DNA of 64,000 bases from Chitinophaga tropicalis (GCF_009758205.1 NZ_WRXN01000013.1:62001-126000); one strand, 5' to 3'. Numbered from the stretch's first letter, positions 9,127-17,270 are shown. A program made the numbers and translations. Notes: generated by a model not told the origin, from the sequence alone.

Positions 9127-9134
9127 TACTTTTG
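9127..9134 (+). promoter_or_regulatory. -7 box TACTTTTG
   Basis: TACTTTTG matches TAnnTTTG exactly and lies 18 bp upstream of the ATG at 9153. It would place the proximal TTNGTATAAA box just upstream of the -33 region, as expected for an activated promoter. It also argues against any start upstream of 9153. Confidence 0.5.
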
Positions 9135-9152
9135 CCGAAAAACGGAAGCGTT

Positions 9153-9377
9153 ATGGATCAGATATTGATTTTTAAAACGAATGTAGACTCTCCCATGCAT
9201 GTCCTGAAGGTGGAGGGACTTTTCAGGTCCATTCATTCAATTATACGATGGAATTTTGACCTGGAAGATTGCGACAGAATTTTGCGTGTTGTAGTGTCTG
9301 ATATACATATGCGGCCGGAAATGATTGAACAGCTTTTAAGATCAGAGGGTATATGTTGTGAATACCTTGAATTTTAA
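9153..9377 (+). CDS. Small 74-aa protein, HMA-like fold without CXXC
   Basis: The preferred start is the ATG at 9153 (MDQILIFKTNV), preceded by GGAAG 6 bp upstream and by a -7 box. A GTG at 9120 in the same frame would overlap that box. The 74-aa pattern of strand (QILIFKTNV), helix (HVLKVEGLFRSIHSI), strand (IRWNFDLE), strand (RILRVVVSD) and helix (PEMIEQLLRSEG) resembles a ferredoxin-like or heavy-metal-associated domain. There is no CXXC metal site, only adjacent cysteines near the C terminus (GICCEYLEF). Such small proteins are frequent in Bacteroidota and their function is unknown. It is probably controlled by the array at 8999-9099. Confidence 0.65.
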   Translation: MDQILIFKTNVDSPMHVLKVEGLFRSIHSIIRWNFDLEDCDRILRVVVSDIHMRPEMIEQLLRSEGICCEYLEF

Positions 9378-9702
9378 GGGAATGGGGCCTTTTTTTTAAT
9401 ATAACCTTTTTTACTTCGTAATCTTTCAGTATATTTTGTCAAAGATTATAGTATTGTTTCACTGAACCCGACATACTGGAAATGAAAGATACCGGTTTTA
9501 TCATAGAGTTTTATACTGGCTGTACACCAAATAATGTGTCTGGCTATCGGGAATGCACTAAAAATAAGGAATAATATCCTGTAAATACCAAGGGAAGCCC
9601 TACTTCGGCTGCCAGGCCTGTGCCAGGCAGGGAATACATTGTTCCCTGTGGATCTGAAAATGCAATAACCCAATGTAGATATTACTAAAAAAATAGTATT
9701 GT
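9378..9702. other. Gene-poor leader region upstream of the LanB gene
   Basis: No convincing gene is seen here. A run of eight T after GGGGCC (~9383-9398) may weakly terminate the small gene. A near -7 motif TATATTTTG lies at 9430-9438. A frame starting at 9482 is open for 30 codons and, after one TAA, for another 37; it is noted but not called. A 7-bp inverted repeat lies at 9628-9648. This stretch probably holds the promoter and leader of the dehydratase gene. Confidence 0.4.
9628..9648. repeat. Inverted repeat CAGGGAA-N7-TTCCCTG
   Basis: A perfect 7-bp inverted repeat with a 7-nt spacer lies 54 bp before the dehydratase start. It is directly preceded by a weaker one (CTGCC 9609-9613 / GGCAG 9626-9630). 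It could be an operator or a leader-RNA hairpin. No T tract follows, so it is not a classical terminator. Confidence 0.5.
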
Positions 9703-12700
9703 ATGAAGTATGCCTTCTTCCCTGACTTGGCGGTAAGAAACCCTACATTCAGCCATGTTCATTACTTTTCATCTGCCGATTTTGACCAGCTTTTGCAGCA
9801 AGACATGTTCAGAGCTGCCTTGTACCTTGCCAGTGCCGATTTTTATAGTGAGTTAGAAAAGCGTGGATTTGAATATGAGAAATTGAGCAATGCCCAGAAA
9901 AATACTCTTCGCAAGTACTTTAACCGGGCTTGTTTCAGGCCTACGCCTTTTGGCGCCTTTTCTTCAATAACCAGTGTGGGATGGACAGGGGCAGAGGACG
10001 GTATCAGGTTCAGGGAGGAAAAGGTGAATACGCACCTGAAGCTGGATTACCAGCCGAGCCTGAAACTTTGTGAAAAAATACTTGAAACCGAAGCTGGTGG
10101 AATGATGCGGTACAGGACCAATGCCTCCCTGTACAAAATATTCCAGCACTTCCGGTATATCAAATACAGTGTTGATGATCAGCAATTGAAAAGATCATTT
10201 TCCATTATTTCCCTGATGGAGAATGAGATGATAAGCAAGGTGGTTGACTTTTGTAAAAGCGGACGGTTGCAGAGTGAGATAACAGGGTTTCTGCTTGAAA
10301 AAACAAGATATGACCGGAATGTGATTGAAAGCTTTGTTGAACAACTGATCGGGGAACAGATCATCCTGCCGGAATGGGGAGGGAATATAACAGGAGAGGG
10401 GTGCCTGGAAGAGTTACTGGAACATCTCTCGGTACAGGGGTTACAGTCGGAACGGATTGAATCGGTCCGATCGGTGCTGTCAGAAATCAACATGGCCGCG
10501 GGTCAACCGCAATATCTGCAGGCATGCAGGCAGCAACTGGGGATGTTGCTGGACGAAACAGAAATGGGGAAGAACATCTTTTATGCGGTAACAGAGCGAA
10601 ACAATGCAGAGGGCGGAATAAATAACAAATACCAGCAGATGATCCTGGACGGGTTATATTGCCTGGATAAGCTGGTGCCGTTTTATGGAAATACGGAGCT
10701 GGAAAATTTTAAACAGGCTTTTACAGCCAAGTTTGAAGGCAGGGAAATACCCTTGCTGGTAGCTCTTGATCCGGAAGCTGGCATTGGTTATGAAAACCAG
10801 GAGGCTATTGTATATGGTGAGGGTGCTTTACTGAAAGACATACATTTTGACAGCGTTAACCAGGAGCGGGAAGAATACCTGCAATGGACGGCAGGACATG
10901 CACTGCTATTGAATAAGCTGCATCAGCAACATGAGAACCGCGATTACCGGCAGCTGCTGCTCACGGAGGAAGACATAGCAGTAATAAAACCTTCGGGCCG
11001 GGATTATGAATTACCACCAAGCATTTCAACTATTTTCAGGATACATAATGAATTCGTTTACCTGGAGAGCGCGGGAGGTGCATCAGCTACGTCCCTGATA
11101 GGGAGATTTTCTTCCTTTGGCGATAATTTTCTGTCAATGGCCAGGAAGATAGCAGAAAGGGAACAGAGCCTTAACAAGAATGTGATTTTCGCAGAAATAG
11201 CTCACATATGTGATATGCACGCGGCCAATATTAACAGGAGAAAACACATCCGCCAATATGAGCTGCCTGTTGTGACAGTGTCAACGTTGGGGGAAGAACA
11301 ACAACTTGCATTATCAGATATTTTTATATCTGTGCGGAACAACGAGATCATTCTGAGATCGAAGAAACTGAATGCAGTGATAATACCCCGTCTCAGTTCA
11401 GCCTTCAATCACAGAAACGGCAGTTTACCATTATTCCGTTTTCTTTGTGATCTGCAATACCAGGGACTGAAAAGCAGTTTTAAACTGGAGTTGAATAATT
11501 TTTTTCCGGGACTCCGGTTTTATCCGCGTGTGGTATACAAGCAGACTATCCTTAGCTTGGCTACCTGGTATCTTTCTGCCAGTGATTTTTCTTTTCTCAG
11601 GACCACAGATCCTGCCCGGTGGTATGAACAGTTCAATAAGCTGGCAACATCTATCAACCTGCCCCGTTATTTTGCACTCACACAATATGACAACCACCTG
11701 GTATTTGACAGGAATGATCATGAGGAAGTCCTGTTATTCCTGGATGCGGTCAGAAATTATGACAGTCTTACACTGACTGAATTCCTGATGAATGAAGAAA
11801 ACGGGGACCGGGTTACCGACAGCAGGGGTAATCCTTTAATAAGCCAGTATATTGCTCCATTGTATCTTAATGATGCTGTATATAACCAGCCGCATAATCC
11901 CGGTTTCGGAGAGCAGCAGGAGACGAATGCCGATCCTGCTGCAGGGACTGACTGGTTGTATTTTAAAATATACTGTCATCCTGTTAAAGCGAATGAATTG
12001 CTCTGCGATGTGCTGATGCCGCTGCTTAATATGGTACGTCACACAAACTTTGTCGACAAGTGGTTTTACATACGTTATACGGACCCTGATCACCATATCC
12101 GGCTGAGGATGCATATGCTGAACGGCCAGTCAGACATCCTCATTGCGCTTTTTAGTAAAACGCTGAAAGGCTTGCTGGACGACCGGAAAATAGAAAGATA
12201 TCACCTGGATACCTATACACGGGAGCTGGACAGATATGCGCCTGCATCTATAGAAGATATAGAAACCTTCTTTTTTGCCAGCAGTTTTTTTACCGTTCAT
12301 TATATTAACAGTGGTATGAAGGGGGAGAGCAGGCATTCCTATGACCTGGATATTATTATGCTTGCGCTTGAAGATATTCAGAACGCATTTGAGCTTACAC
12401 TGGAGCAGCGCGCCCTGCTTTTTGAAGAGTTATATACGGGCTTTTACCGGGAATTTGGAGAGACCCGGAATCTGAAGAAAAGCCTGGAGAAAAAATATCA
12501 TGAACTGCGGAAGGAGATGAACGTTATATATGAAAACCTTGGCCAACTGAAAGAGAGCCAGGGCATCCATTGTTCGCAGTTATTTGAAGCGACAAAAACT
12601 GTAGCTGATAAGGTTGCTATCATGCAGGATGTACGGGTGGAAAAACTGATAGGGGATATGATACATATGCACCTTAACCGCTTGTTTGTGCAGAACCCGC

Positions 12701-12780
12701 GTCAGCAGGAGCTGATCATCTACTACCTGTTATATAAACATTATACGGCAATGGTATACCGGAAGCAGTTATCCAGGTAA
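9703..12780 (+). CDS. Lantibiotic (class I lanthipeptide) dehydratase, LanB, full length
   Basis: This 1,025-aa protein has the N-terminal glutamylation domain (~1-700) with the conserved RPTPFG at residues 79-84. It also has the C-terminal SpaB_C/thiopeptide-type elimination domain (~745-1015), seen as WLYFKIYCHP and then WFYIRYTDPDHHIRLRMHM. Full-length LanB enzymes use glutamyl-tRNA to activate Ser/Thr of a ribosomal precursor and then eliminate glutamate to give Dha/Dhb. Both halves are present, so it is not a split enzyme and not a short peptide-aminoacyl-tRNA ligase. No LanC, protease, transporter or typical precursor gene is near. Its 3' end overlaps the convergent regulator 2 gene by 12 bp. 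It may belong to the NRPS locus or be a stand-alone enzyme with a distant substrate. Confidence 0.9.
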   Translation: MKYAFFPDLAVRNPTFSHVHYFSSADFDQLLQQDMFRAALYLASADFYSELEKRGFEYEKLSNAQKNTLRKYFNRACFRPTPFGAFSSITSVGWTGAEDGIRFREEKVNTHLKLDYQPSLKLCEKILETEAGGMMRYRTNASLYKIFQHFRYIKYSVDDQQLKRSFSIISLMENEMISKVVDFCKSGRLQSEITGFLLEKTRYDRNVIESFVEQLIGEQIILPEWGGNITGEGCLEELLEHLSVQGLQSERIESVRSVLSEINMAAGQPQYLQACRQQLGMLLDETEMGKNIFYAVTERNNAEGGINNKYQQMILDGLYCLDKLVPFYGNTELENFKQAFTAKFEGREIPLLVALDPEAGIGYENQEAIVYGEGALLKDIHFDSVNQEREEYLQWTAGHALLLNKLHQQHENRDYRQLLLTEEDIAVIKPSGRDYELPPSISTIFRIHNEFVYLESAGGASATSLIGRFSSFGDNFLSMARKIAEREQSLNKNVIFAEIAHICDMHAANINRRKHIRQYELPVVTVSTLGEEQQLALSDIFISVRNNEIILRSKKLNAVIIPRLSSAFNHRNGSLPLFRFLCDLQYQGLKSSFKLELNNFFPGLRFYPRVVYKQTILSLATWYLSASDFSFLRTTDPARWYEQFNKLATSINLPRYFALTQYDNHLVFDRNDHEEVLLFLDAVRNYDSLTLTEFLMNEENGDRVTDSRGNPLISQYIAPLYLNDAVYNQPHNPGFGEQQETNADPAAGTDWLYFKIYCHPVKANELLCDVLMPLLNMVRHTNFVDKWFYIRYTDPDHHIRLRMHMLNGQSDILIALFSKTLKGLLDDRKIERYHLDTYTRELDRYAPASIEDIETFFFASSFFTVHYINSGMKGESRHSYDLDIIMLALEDIQNAFELTLEQRALLFEELYTGFYREFGETRNLKKSLEKKYHELRKEMNVIYENLGQLKESQGIHCSQLFEATKTVADKVAIMQDVRVEKLIGDMIHMHLNRLFVQNPRQQELIIYYLLYKHYTAMVYRKQLSR

Positions 12781-13503
12781 CCTTTTGGTCTTTATCATTT
12801 TTTCATTCAGGCGGTTGAAGAAGGCTTCTTTGTAGCTTACTCCAAGTGTAAGCTCCATTTTATCTTTCAGCTGGATAAGGTTTCCGTCTATAGCCACCAC
12901 TTTGGTAAGGTTCACTATAAAGGATTTATGTACACGCATGAAGATGGCAGGAGGTAAACTCTCCTCCATCTCTTTCATGGTGAGGTAGGTAATATATTTT
13001 CCGTTATGGGCATGAATGATCACATAGTTTTTCAGCGCCTGGATCTGAACAACATCTTCATAGGCTAATTTCACGATCTTCCCTTTCATTTCATACTGGA
13101 TGTAGAAATGCCCACGGCTATTATCTTCTTCTTCCTGCGGGCTTTTAACAATACGGCTGTTCTGTTTATTGATACATTTCAGAAACCTTTCATAAGAGAT
13201 GGGTTTAAGAATGTAATCAATAGCATTCTTTTCAAAGGCCTGTACTGCATATTTATCGTAAGCTGTAGCAAATACGATAGACGTTTTGTCGTGGAGAAGT
13301 TCTGAAAGGTCTATGCCTGATAACTGAGGCATATCAATGTCTACGAAAGTAATGTCAGCATAACCTTTCTCCCGGAAGATCTGCAGCGCTTCCAGCGGGT
13401 TTTCAGATGTCCCCATGAGCAGGAGTCCCGGCGTTTGCTCAATGTATTTTGCCAATACTTGTATTGCGTGTTTTTCGTCGTCTACGATATAGCAGCTGAT
13501 CAT
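12769..13503 (-). CDS. LytTR-family response regulator 2
   Basis: This 244-aa regulator has a receiver domain with D8/D9, phospho-acceptor D55 (FVDIDMPQ) and Lys100 (ILKPISYE). A LytTR DNA-binding domain follows at ~130-240 (VQIQALKNYVIIHA, FMRVHKSFIVN). It overlaps kinase 2 by 4 bp. Its last 12 bp are antisense to the end of the LanB gene, so transcription of the two could interfere. It sits between LanB and the NRPS operon and is the only local transcription factor, so it is the best candidate regulator of both; this is inference from position. Confidence 0.93.
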   Translation of the reverse strand: MISCYIVDDEKHAIQVLAKYIEQTPGLLLMGTSENPLEALQIFREKGYADITFVDIDMPQLSGIDLSELLHDKTSIVFATAYDKYAVQAFEKNAIDYILKPISYERFLKCINKQNSRIVKSPQEEEDNSRGHFYIQYEMKGKIVKLAYEDVVQIQALKNYVIIHAHNGKYITYLTMKEMEESLPPAIFMRVHKSFIVNLTKVVAIDGNLIQLKDKMELTLGVSYKEAFFNRLNEKMIKTKRLPG

Positions 13504-14612
13504 ATCATTCGGGTTTTATTTAAGTGTATCACCAGGTGTACATAAAAGTCCTGTTCTTCTTTGTTAATGGTCAGGGTATAAGCATCCTTATAAAGATTGT
13601 CAAGGCGCTTACGGATATTCACCAGTCCGGTACCATGGCTATAGGCTTTATTCCTGGTTTTTTTCCTGTTTGATGTTACCAGTTCCAGGTCTTCACCATT
13701 ATAGTTTACCGTAATTTTTCCCGGGTAGTCTTTATCGGTTAGATTGGCATGTTTAAAAACGTTCTCAACGAAAGGCAGCAATCCCATGGGCATGATACGG
13801 GCATCGCTGAAGTCGCCGTTAAATTCTACATCCAGGAAAAGCGCATTACTAAAACGTATCTGGTTTATTTTTATGATATTCCCTATCTGGTCTATTTCGT
13901 TCTCCAGTTCCACTTTCCCGTCCGGTTCGAGCTCTCTCAGCGAATAATTCATCAGGTCTGACAGTAGCAATATGGCTTCTGAGGCTTCCTGGGATGCCTG
14001 CTGCACATTATTGTAGATGAAATTAAGGGTGTTAAAGAGCATATGCGGATTAACCTGGGACTGAAGATAAGCGTTTTCCATCTCGATAAAGCCTTTTTCC
14101 AGGTTGCTTTTTTCTACCAGGTGTTGCATCTGCTGTTTTTCAAGGTCCAGCACTTTTCTTTCGGAAGCCATACTTCTGAGTGCAAACCAGTAGGCGAAGC
14201 TGAACCCTATAAAGTAGATACCCCGCCATAGCTGGGTAAGTAAAGGGACCAGGTTCGCTTTTTCCAGTTGTGTAAAGATATTCCGGGGGGTATCTGAACT
14301 GAAGCTGTCCAGTAAGGCCATCAGGCTCAGATAGAGCAGCAGTTCTGTAACTGTTAGCAGAAAAAACAGGCTGTATGACCTCCGGTTGGACCTGAAGGAG
14401 TAATCCATGGTAACATGGGCGTGGAAGTAGAACAGGCTTATATTGATAGCATATGGTAAAATGTAATCAAAATAGATCCCCCTGTCTTTTTGAATATTCC
14501 TGAGTAATAGTGCGGATATTTCATAAAGTATGAATAAAGTCCATCCCAGAACGTGGTATTGTATTGTCTTGTTACGAAAAAAAACTAAAGGGCGATACGG
14601 GCTGGAGTTCAT
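13500..14612 (-). CDS. LytS-type sensor histidine kinase 2
   Basis: This 370-aa protein has four hydrophobic spans in residues ~20-150 and a coiled linker at ~150-183. The kinase motif YLQSQVNPHMLFNTLN has phospho-acceptor H190. An N box (FVENVFKHANL) and a compact G box (GTGLVNIRKRL) follow. No known ligand-binding domain is visible. It is translated first in the kinase-regulator pair and diverges from the small ORF and NusG-led operon, with a 204-bp shared intergenic region. The ATG lies inside one copy of a 21-bp direct repeat. Confidence 0.92.
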   Translation of the reverse strand: MNSSPYRPLVFFRNKTIQYHVLGWTLFILYEISALLLRNIQKDRGIYFDYILPYAINISLFYFHAHVTMDYSFRSNRRSYSLFFLLTVTELLLYLSLMALLDSFSSDTPRNIFTQLEKANLVPLLTQLWRGIYFIGFSFAYWFALRSMASERKVLDLEKQQMQHLVEKSNLEKGFIEMENAYLQSQVNPHMLFNTLNFIYNNVQQASQEASEAILLLSDLMNYSLRELEPDGKVELENEIDQIGNIIKINQIRFSNALFLDVEFNGDFSDARIMPMGLLPFVENVFKHANLTDKDYPGKITVNYNGEDLELVTSNRKKTRNKAYSHGTGLVNIRKRLDNLYKDAYTLTINKEEQDFYVHLVIHLNKTRMI

Positions 14613-14725
14613 GTGTCTAAAATAATAAAAAAGGTCATAAAGTAAGGTTCCTTTCCCGGGGCTTTATAACGGGAAAAACCCTAAAACCGGCATAACCGAA
14701 AATTCATGTCTCTAAAATAGTAAAA
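14610..14725. repeat. Two 21-bp direct repeats (14610-14630, 14705-14725)
   Basis: Both copies begin CATGT, share TCTAAAATA and end TAAAA; 19 of 21 positions are identical, and they are 95 bp apart. The first covers the kinase 2 start codon. The second lies in the intergenic region towards the small ORF. They may be regulator sites, or the remnant of a small duplication of the gene start. Confidence 0.5.
14652..14676. repeat. Inverted repeat TTTCCCG-N11-CGGGAAA
   Basis: A perfect 7-bp inverted repeat lies in the divergent region between kinase 2 and the small ORF. No T tract follows on either strand. Its position 40 bp upstream of the kinase start and ~140 bp upstream of the small ORF suits an operator or a leader hairpin. 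Confidence 0.45.
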
Positions 14726-14816
14726 GATATCTTGGGAAAATGCATACTTGTGTAATAATTCCGGGAAGGACCGAATGGAGGACTAATTTGCTCATAAATC
14801 TTAAAAACATATCAAA

Positions 14817-15005
14817 ATGAACAACACAATCACATCTCCGTTCTTAATCCAGGCAAAACCTCTTTTCAGGTACGAAAAAAATGCAGGTCATGCACAGCAG
14901 GGCAGAAAAATGGATACCACAGCAACTATAACAAGCACCGGCGTAATTGGGGTTTCCTTACTGATGAAGGGCAAAGATGCAAGAAGCGTTTCCCGTTTTG
15001 CATAA
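14817..15005 (+). CDS. 62-aa Thr/Ser-rich small ORF (candidate peptide)
   Basis: The ATG at 14817 follows an A-rich leader (AAACATATCAAA), which is typical translation initiation context in Bacteroidota. The product has a basic, polar first half (LFRYEKNAGHAQQGRK). A Thr/Ser-rich patch, MDTTATITSTGVIGVSLLM, spans residues 32-50, and a basic tail ends in SVSRFA. There is no Cys, no signal peptide and no double-Gly motif. It ends 66 bp before the NusG gene and is in line with it. It could be a leader-type gene of the operon or, more speculatively, a Ser/Thr substrate for the nearby LanB dehydratase; lack of Cys would exclude lanthionine rings. No known family is recognised. Confidence 0.5.
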   Translation: MNNTITSPFLIQAKPLFRYEKNAGHAQQGRKMDTTATITSTGVIGVSLLMKGKDARSVSRFA

Positions 15006-15027
15006 ATAATTGCCTGACCCCACCCCG

Positions 15028-15041
15028 TCTGATATATCAGA
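15028..15041. repeat. 14-bp perfect palindrome TCTGATATATCAGA
   Basis: A perfect palindrome lies 30 bp upstream of the NusG-like start, between the small ORF and NusG. Possible operator; no protein can be assigned. Confidence 0.35.
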
Positions 15042-15071
15042 GCCAGCTTTCCTAACCTCATACTTTTTACA

Positions 15072-15587
15072 ATGAGCCAAGGTCAAAAAGAGTCAAAAAA
15101 ATGGTATGTATTGTATACCCGCCCAAAGTTTGAAAGAAAGATCTGCAAGGAAACTGATTACCTGCATATTGAGCACTACCTCCCGTTATTAACTGTTAAC
15201 CGTCGCTGGAGTGACAGGATTAAAAAGATAGAGGAGCCATTGTTTTCAAGTTACGTTTTTGTGAAAACCAATATCAGGCGCGGAATAGATCTGTTACAGA
15301 TCCCTGGTGTAATAAGGTTCGTTGCTTCCGAAGGACGCCCGGCGGAGATCCAGGAAGGTGAAATAGACAGGATCCGGTTGATAGAATCACAGGGGAATGA
15401 CCTGCAGCGCGAAGACTACTTCACGGCAGGGGATGAGGTAATAGTGACCAAAGGCGCTTTTATGGGGATGAAAGGCATACTGGTAGGATCCCTGGAAAAC
15501 GGAGCCAGGCTGCTGATCAGACTTTCCCTCCTGAAACAGGCCATATCAGTAGAGATGCCTGTTGGTGACCTGATGAAGATTAGCTGA
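15072..15587 (+). CDS. Specialised NusG paralogue (UpxY/LoaP/TaA-type antiterminator)
   Basis: This 171-aa protein has an N-terminal NGN domain (~8-105) with the NusG-family opening KWYVLYTRPKFERK and the core LFSSYVFVK and IPGVIRFV. A KOW domain follows at ~115-165 (AGDEVIVTKGAFMGMKGILVG). Paralogues of this type are dedicated to single long operons: UpxY for Bacteroides capsules, TaA in the myxovirescin cluster, LoaP for Bacillus polyketides. They let RNA polymerase read through termination signals. It stands at the head of about 49 kb of co-directional biosynthetic genes, 175 bp before the first. This fits a role in processive antitermination of that operon. The ~171-aa length is normal. 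Confidence 0.93.
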   Translation: MSQGQKESKKWYVLYTRPKFERKICKETDYLHIEHYLPLLTVNRRWSDRIKKIEEPLFSSYVFVKTNIRRGIDLLQIPGVIRFVASEGRPAEIQEGEIDRIRLIESQGNDLQREDYFTAGDEVIVTKGAFMGMKGILVGSLENGARLLIRLSLLKQAISVEMPVGDLMKIS

Positions 15588-15615
15588 GGTCCCCCACGTT
15601 TTTATAACTTCTTCT

Positions 15616-15637
15616 GACGTCCAATGTGCCGGACGTC
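15616..15637 (+). promoter_or_regulatory. Leader hairpin GACGTCC-N8-GGACGTC
   Basis: A perfect 7-bp stem (GACGTCC 15616-15622; GGACGTC 15631-15637) closes an 8-nt loop AATGTGCC, 29 bp after the NusG stop. No U tract follows, so it is not a terminator. Its place just ahead of the biosynthetic genes suggests an RNA or DNA loading element for the NusG-like factor, by analogy with ops and LoaP hairpins. A second, weaker hairpin (CTGCC 15696-15700 / GGCAG 15712-15716) lies closer to the next start. Confidence 0.45.
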
Positions 15638-15762
15638 CCGTTAACTATCTCCACTTTTAGTACAAAAATGCAATGTGACTTGAATTAGCGAAGCTCTGCC
15701 TTTTAAAGAACGGCAGGAGAATGGGTAACTCATGTCAATGAAAAAAGTAACAGTTGTAAGAT

Positions 15763-17196
15763 ATGATTGAGCCACTGAACAGTTCCATTACGGAACACCC
15801 GGTAACAGCTGAAGCACTGAAAGGGATACCTATAGCGCCCGCAGCTGATTTCTATGAGCTTTCTTACGCTCAGAAACGCATTCTGGCCGCCAGCAGGGCG
15901 GCCAGTGGCAGGCGGCAGTCCAACCTGTTGTTTTTTTCTTTTGTGGATGGGCCGCTGGATATTGATGCTGTAGAAAAAGCTGTAGCAGCGCTGATAGCGC
16001 GACATGAAAGCCTGCGTACCAGCATTGTAGAGCAGGAAGAAACTGCCTGGCAGCATATTAATTCTGCCGGTCTGTTCAGTCTGAAGGTCAACTATATAGA
16101 TATCAGCAACTACGAGAACAAGCATGAACTTACCCAGGAAATTATACATGAAGAACAAAGCTTTGCTTTTGACCTGCAGACCGGGCCACTGATGAGGGTG
16201 GTGCTAATTCACTCTGCAGCGGAACAATTCATCCTCATATTTTCTGTTCATCATCTTATTTCTGACGACCGGTCCCTTGAGATCATTGTAAGAGAATTCT
16301 TTATGATTTACAATGCGTTCCGGCAGCAAAAAGAGAATCCGCTGCCAGACCTGAGGATCCAGTATAAGGACTTTGTGGCCTGGAAAAACGCCCAGCTGAA
16401 GGGAGATAGGCTATGGTCCCTTGAAAATTTCTGGCTGAATTACCTCCAGGATAAATGGCAGGCAGTTAAACTGCCGGAAGACTTTCCCGGCAACAGCCTG
16501 GTCTTTCCAGGTGAGGGAATGGCTGAATTTGAAATGAGTTCCGAACTGACAGCCCGGCTTAAAGAAGCCGCCCGGCTGAACGAGGTGAACCTTTTCATTG
16601 CATTGGTTGGGGTTGTGGCCATCCTGCTGAACAGGTACTCCGGGCAGGAAGATATTATTGTGGGTGCGCCAGTCACCACCCGGGACCACCCCGAACTGGA
16701 AAACCAGGTAGGACAGTACATGGACCTGTTGCCCGTCAGTATCCGCCTGGAGCCGGCTAAGGACAGCCTTACCGTCATCCTGGAGAAGATAAGGAACACT
16801 ACCCGGGAAGTGCTCAGGTATTATCTATACCCCTACGATATGCTGGCAGAAAGAATGATCGTTTCAGATAACAGGAAGCATATCAAGCCATTCAATATAC
16901 TGGTACAGCTGGACAACGGTAGTCCGAAAGACTTCCCCGAAGTTCCCGGACTATCTGTTCATAATCATTGGGGAGAATATCTTGCTGACCATACAGACAT
17001 TATTTTTAAGTTCAGGACAATAGACAACTATATCAAAACCGGTGTTGTATACAATACCGCATTGTTCAAGAGATCCACCATCAACCGGATCAATGAGAAC
17101 CTGCTGCATATAACCCGCCTTACAACGGAAGATCTGAACAGGGCTATAAACAGCATAGACCTGATAGAGCTATCAATGGCTCAACCGGAAGATTAG
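15763..17196 (+). CDS. Stand-alone NRPS condensation-domain protein
   Basis: This 477-aa protein consists of one condensation domain (~30-455) with the usual blocks YELSYAQKRI, RHESLRT, YKDFVAWK and IVGAPVTTRDHPELENQVGQYMDLLPV. The active-site motif is HHLISDD (H163-D169), so the HHxxxDG glycine is replaced by Asp. There is no adenylation or carrier domain. Free condensation proteins can acylate the first residue, bridge subunits or act on a carrier-bound intermediate. Being the first enzyme gene of the operon and next to an EntF-like starter module, a role in initiation or acyl transfer is plausible. The altered motif leaves open that it is catalytically inactive. Confidence 0.85.
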   Translation: MIEPLNSSITEHPVTAEALKGIPIAPAADFYELSYAQKRILAASRAASGRRQSNLLFFSFVDGPLDIDAVEKAVAALIARHESLRTSIVEQEETAWQHINSAGLFSLKVNYIDISNYENKHELTQEIIHEEQSFAFDLQTGPLMRVVLIHSAAEQFILIFSVHHLISDDRSLEIIVREFFMIYNAFRQQKENPLPDLRIQYKDFVAWKNAQLKGDRLWSLENFWLNYLQDKWQAVKLPEDFPGNSLVFPGEGMAEFEMSSELTARLKEAARLNEVNLFIALVGVVAILLNRYSGQEDIIVGAPVTTRDHPELENQVGQYMDLLPVSIRLEPAKDSLTVILEKIRNTTREVLRYYLYPYDMLAERMIVSDNRKHIKPFNILVQLDNGSPKDFPEVPGLSVHNHWGEYLADHTDIIFKFRTIDNYIKTGVVYNTALFKRSTINRINENLLHITRLTTEDLNRAINSIDLIELSMAQPED

Positions 17197-17235
17197 CCCG
17201 AATTATTATCCCCCTTTTTCTGTTTTAGAATAACC

Positions 17236-17253
17236 GGTGACCTGATGGTCGCC
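17236..17253 (+). other. Intercistronic hairpin GGTGACC-TGAT-GGTCGCC
   Basis: A 7-bp stem with one G-U pair and a TGAT tetraloop lies in the 74-bp gap before the giant NRPS gene, 17 bp upstream of its ATG. It is followed by TTTGAATC rather than a U tract. It could modulate translation or mRNA stability. Confidence 0.35.
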
Positions 17254-17270
17254 TTTGAATCATATATGAG

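Noticed and set aside
9446..9673. 75-codon ORF on the minus strand in the LanB leader region.
   Set aside because: The composition (scattered Arg, Cys, Ile, no domain pattern) and lack of any initiation context look random. It also runs through inverted repeats that better fit a leader.
9482..9688. Frame starting ATG at 9482: 30 codons, TAA, then 37 further open codons ending near 9688; contains four Cys and several Ser/Thr, directly before LanB.
   Set aside because: A tempting broken lanthipeptide precursor, but there is no ribosome-binding signal, no recognisable leader, and the in-frame stop would need a frameshift or readthrough. The length is within chance expectation.
9703..12780. Reading the LanB-like protein as a peptide aminoacyl-tRNA ligase (PEARL) or a split LanB.
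   Set aside because: Those lack the elimination domain. Here the C-terminal SpaB_C domain with its conserved Arg/His motif is present in the same chain.
15616..15637. Intrinsic terminator between NusG and the biosynthetic genes.
   Set aside because: The stem is good, but no U tract follows; the downstream sequence is CCGTTAACTATC.
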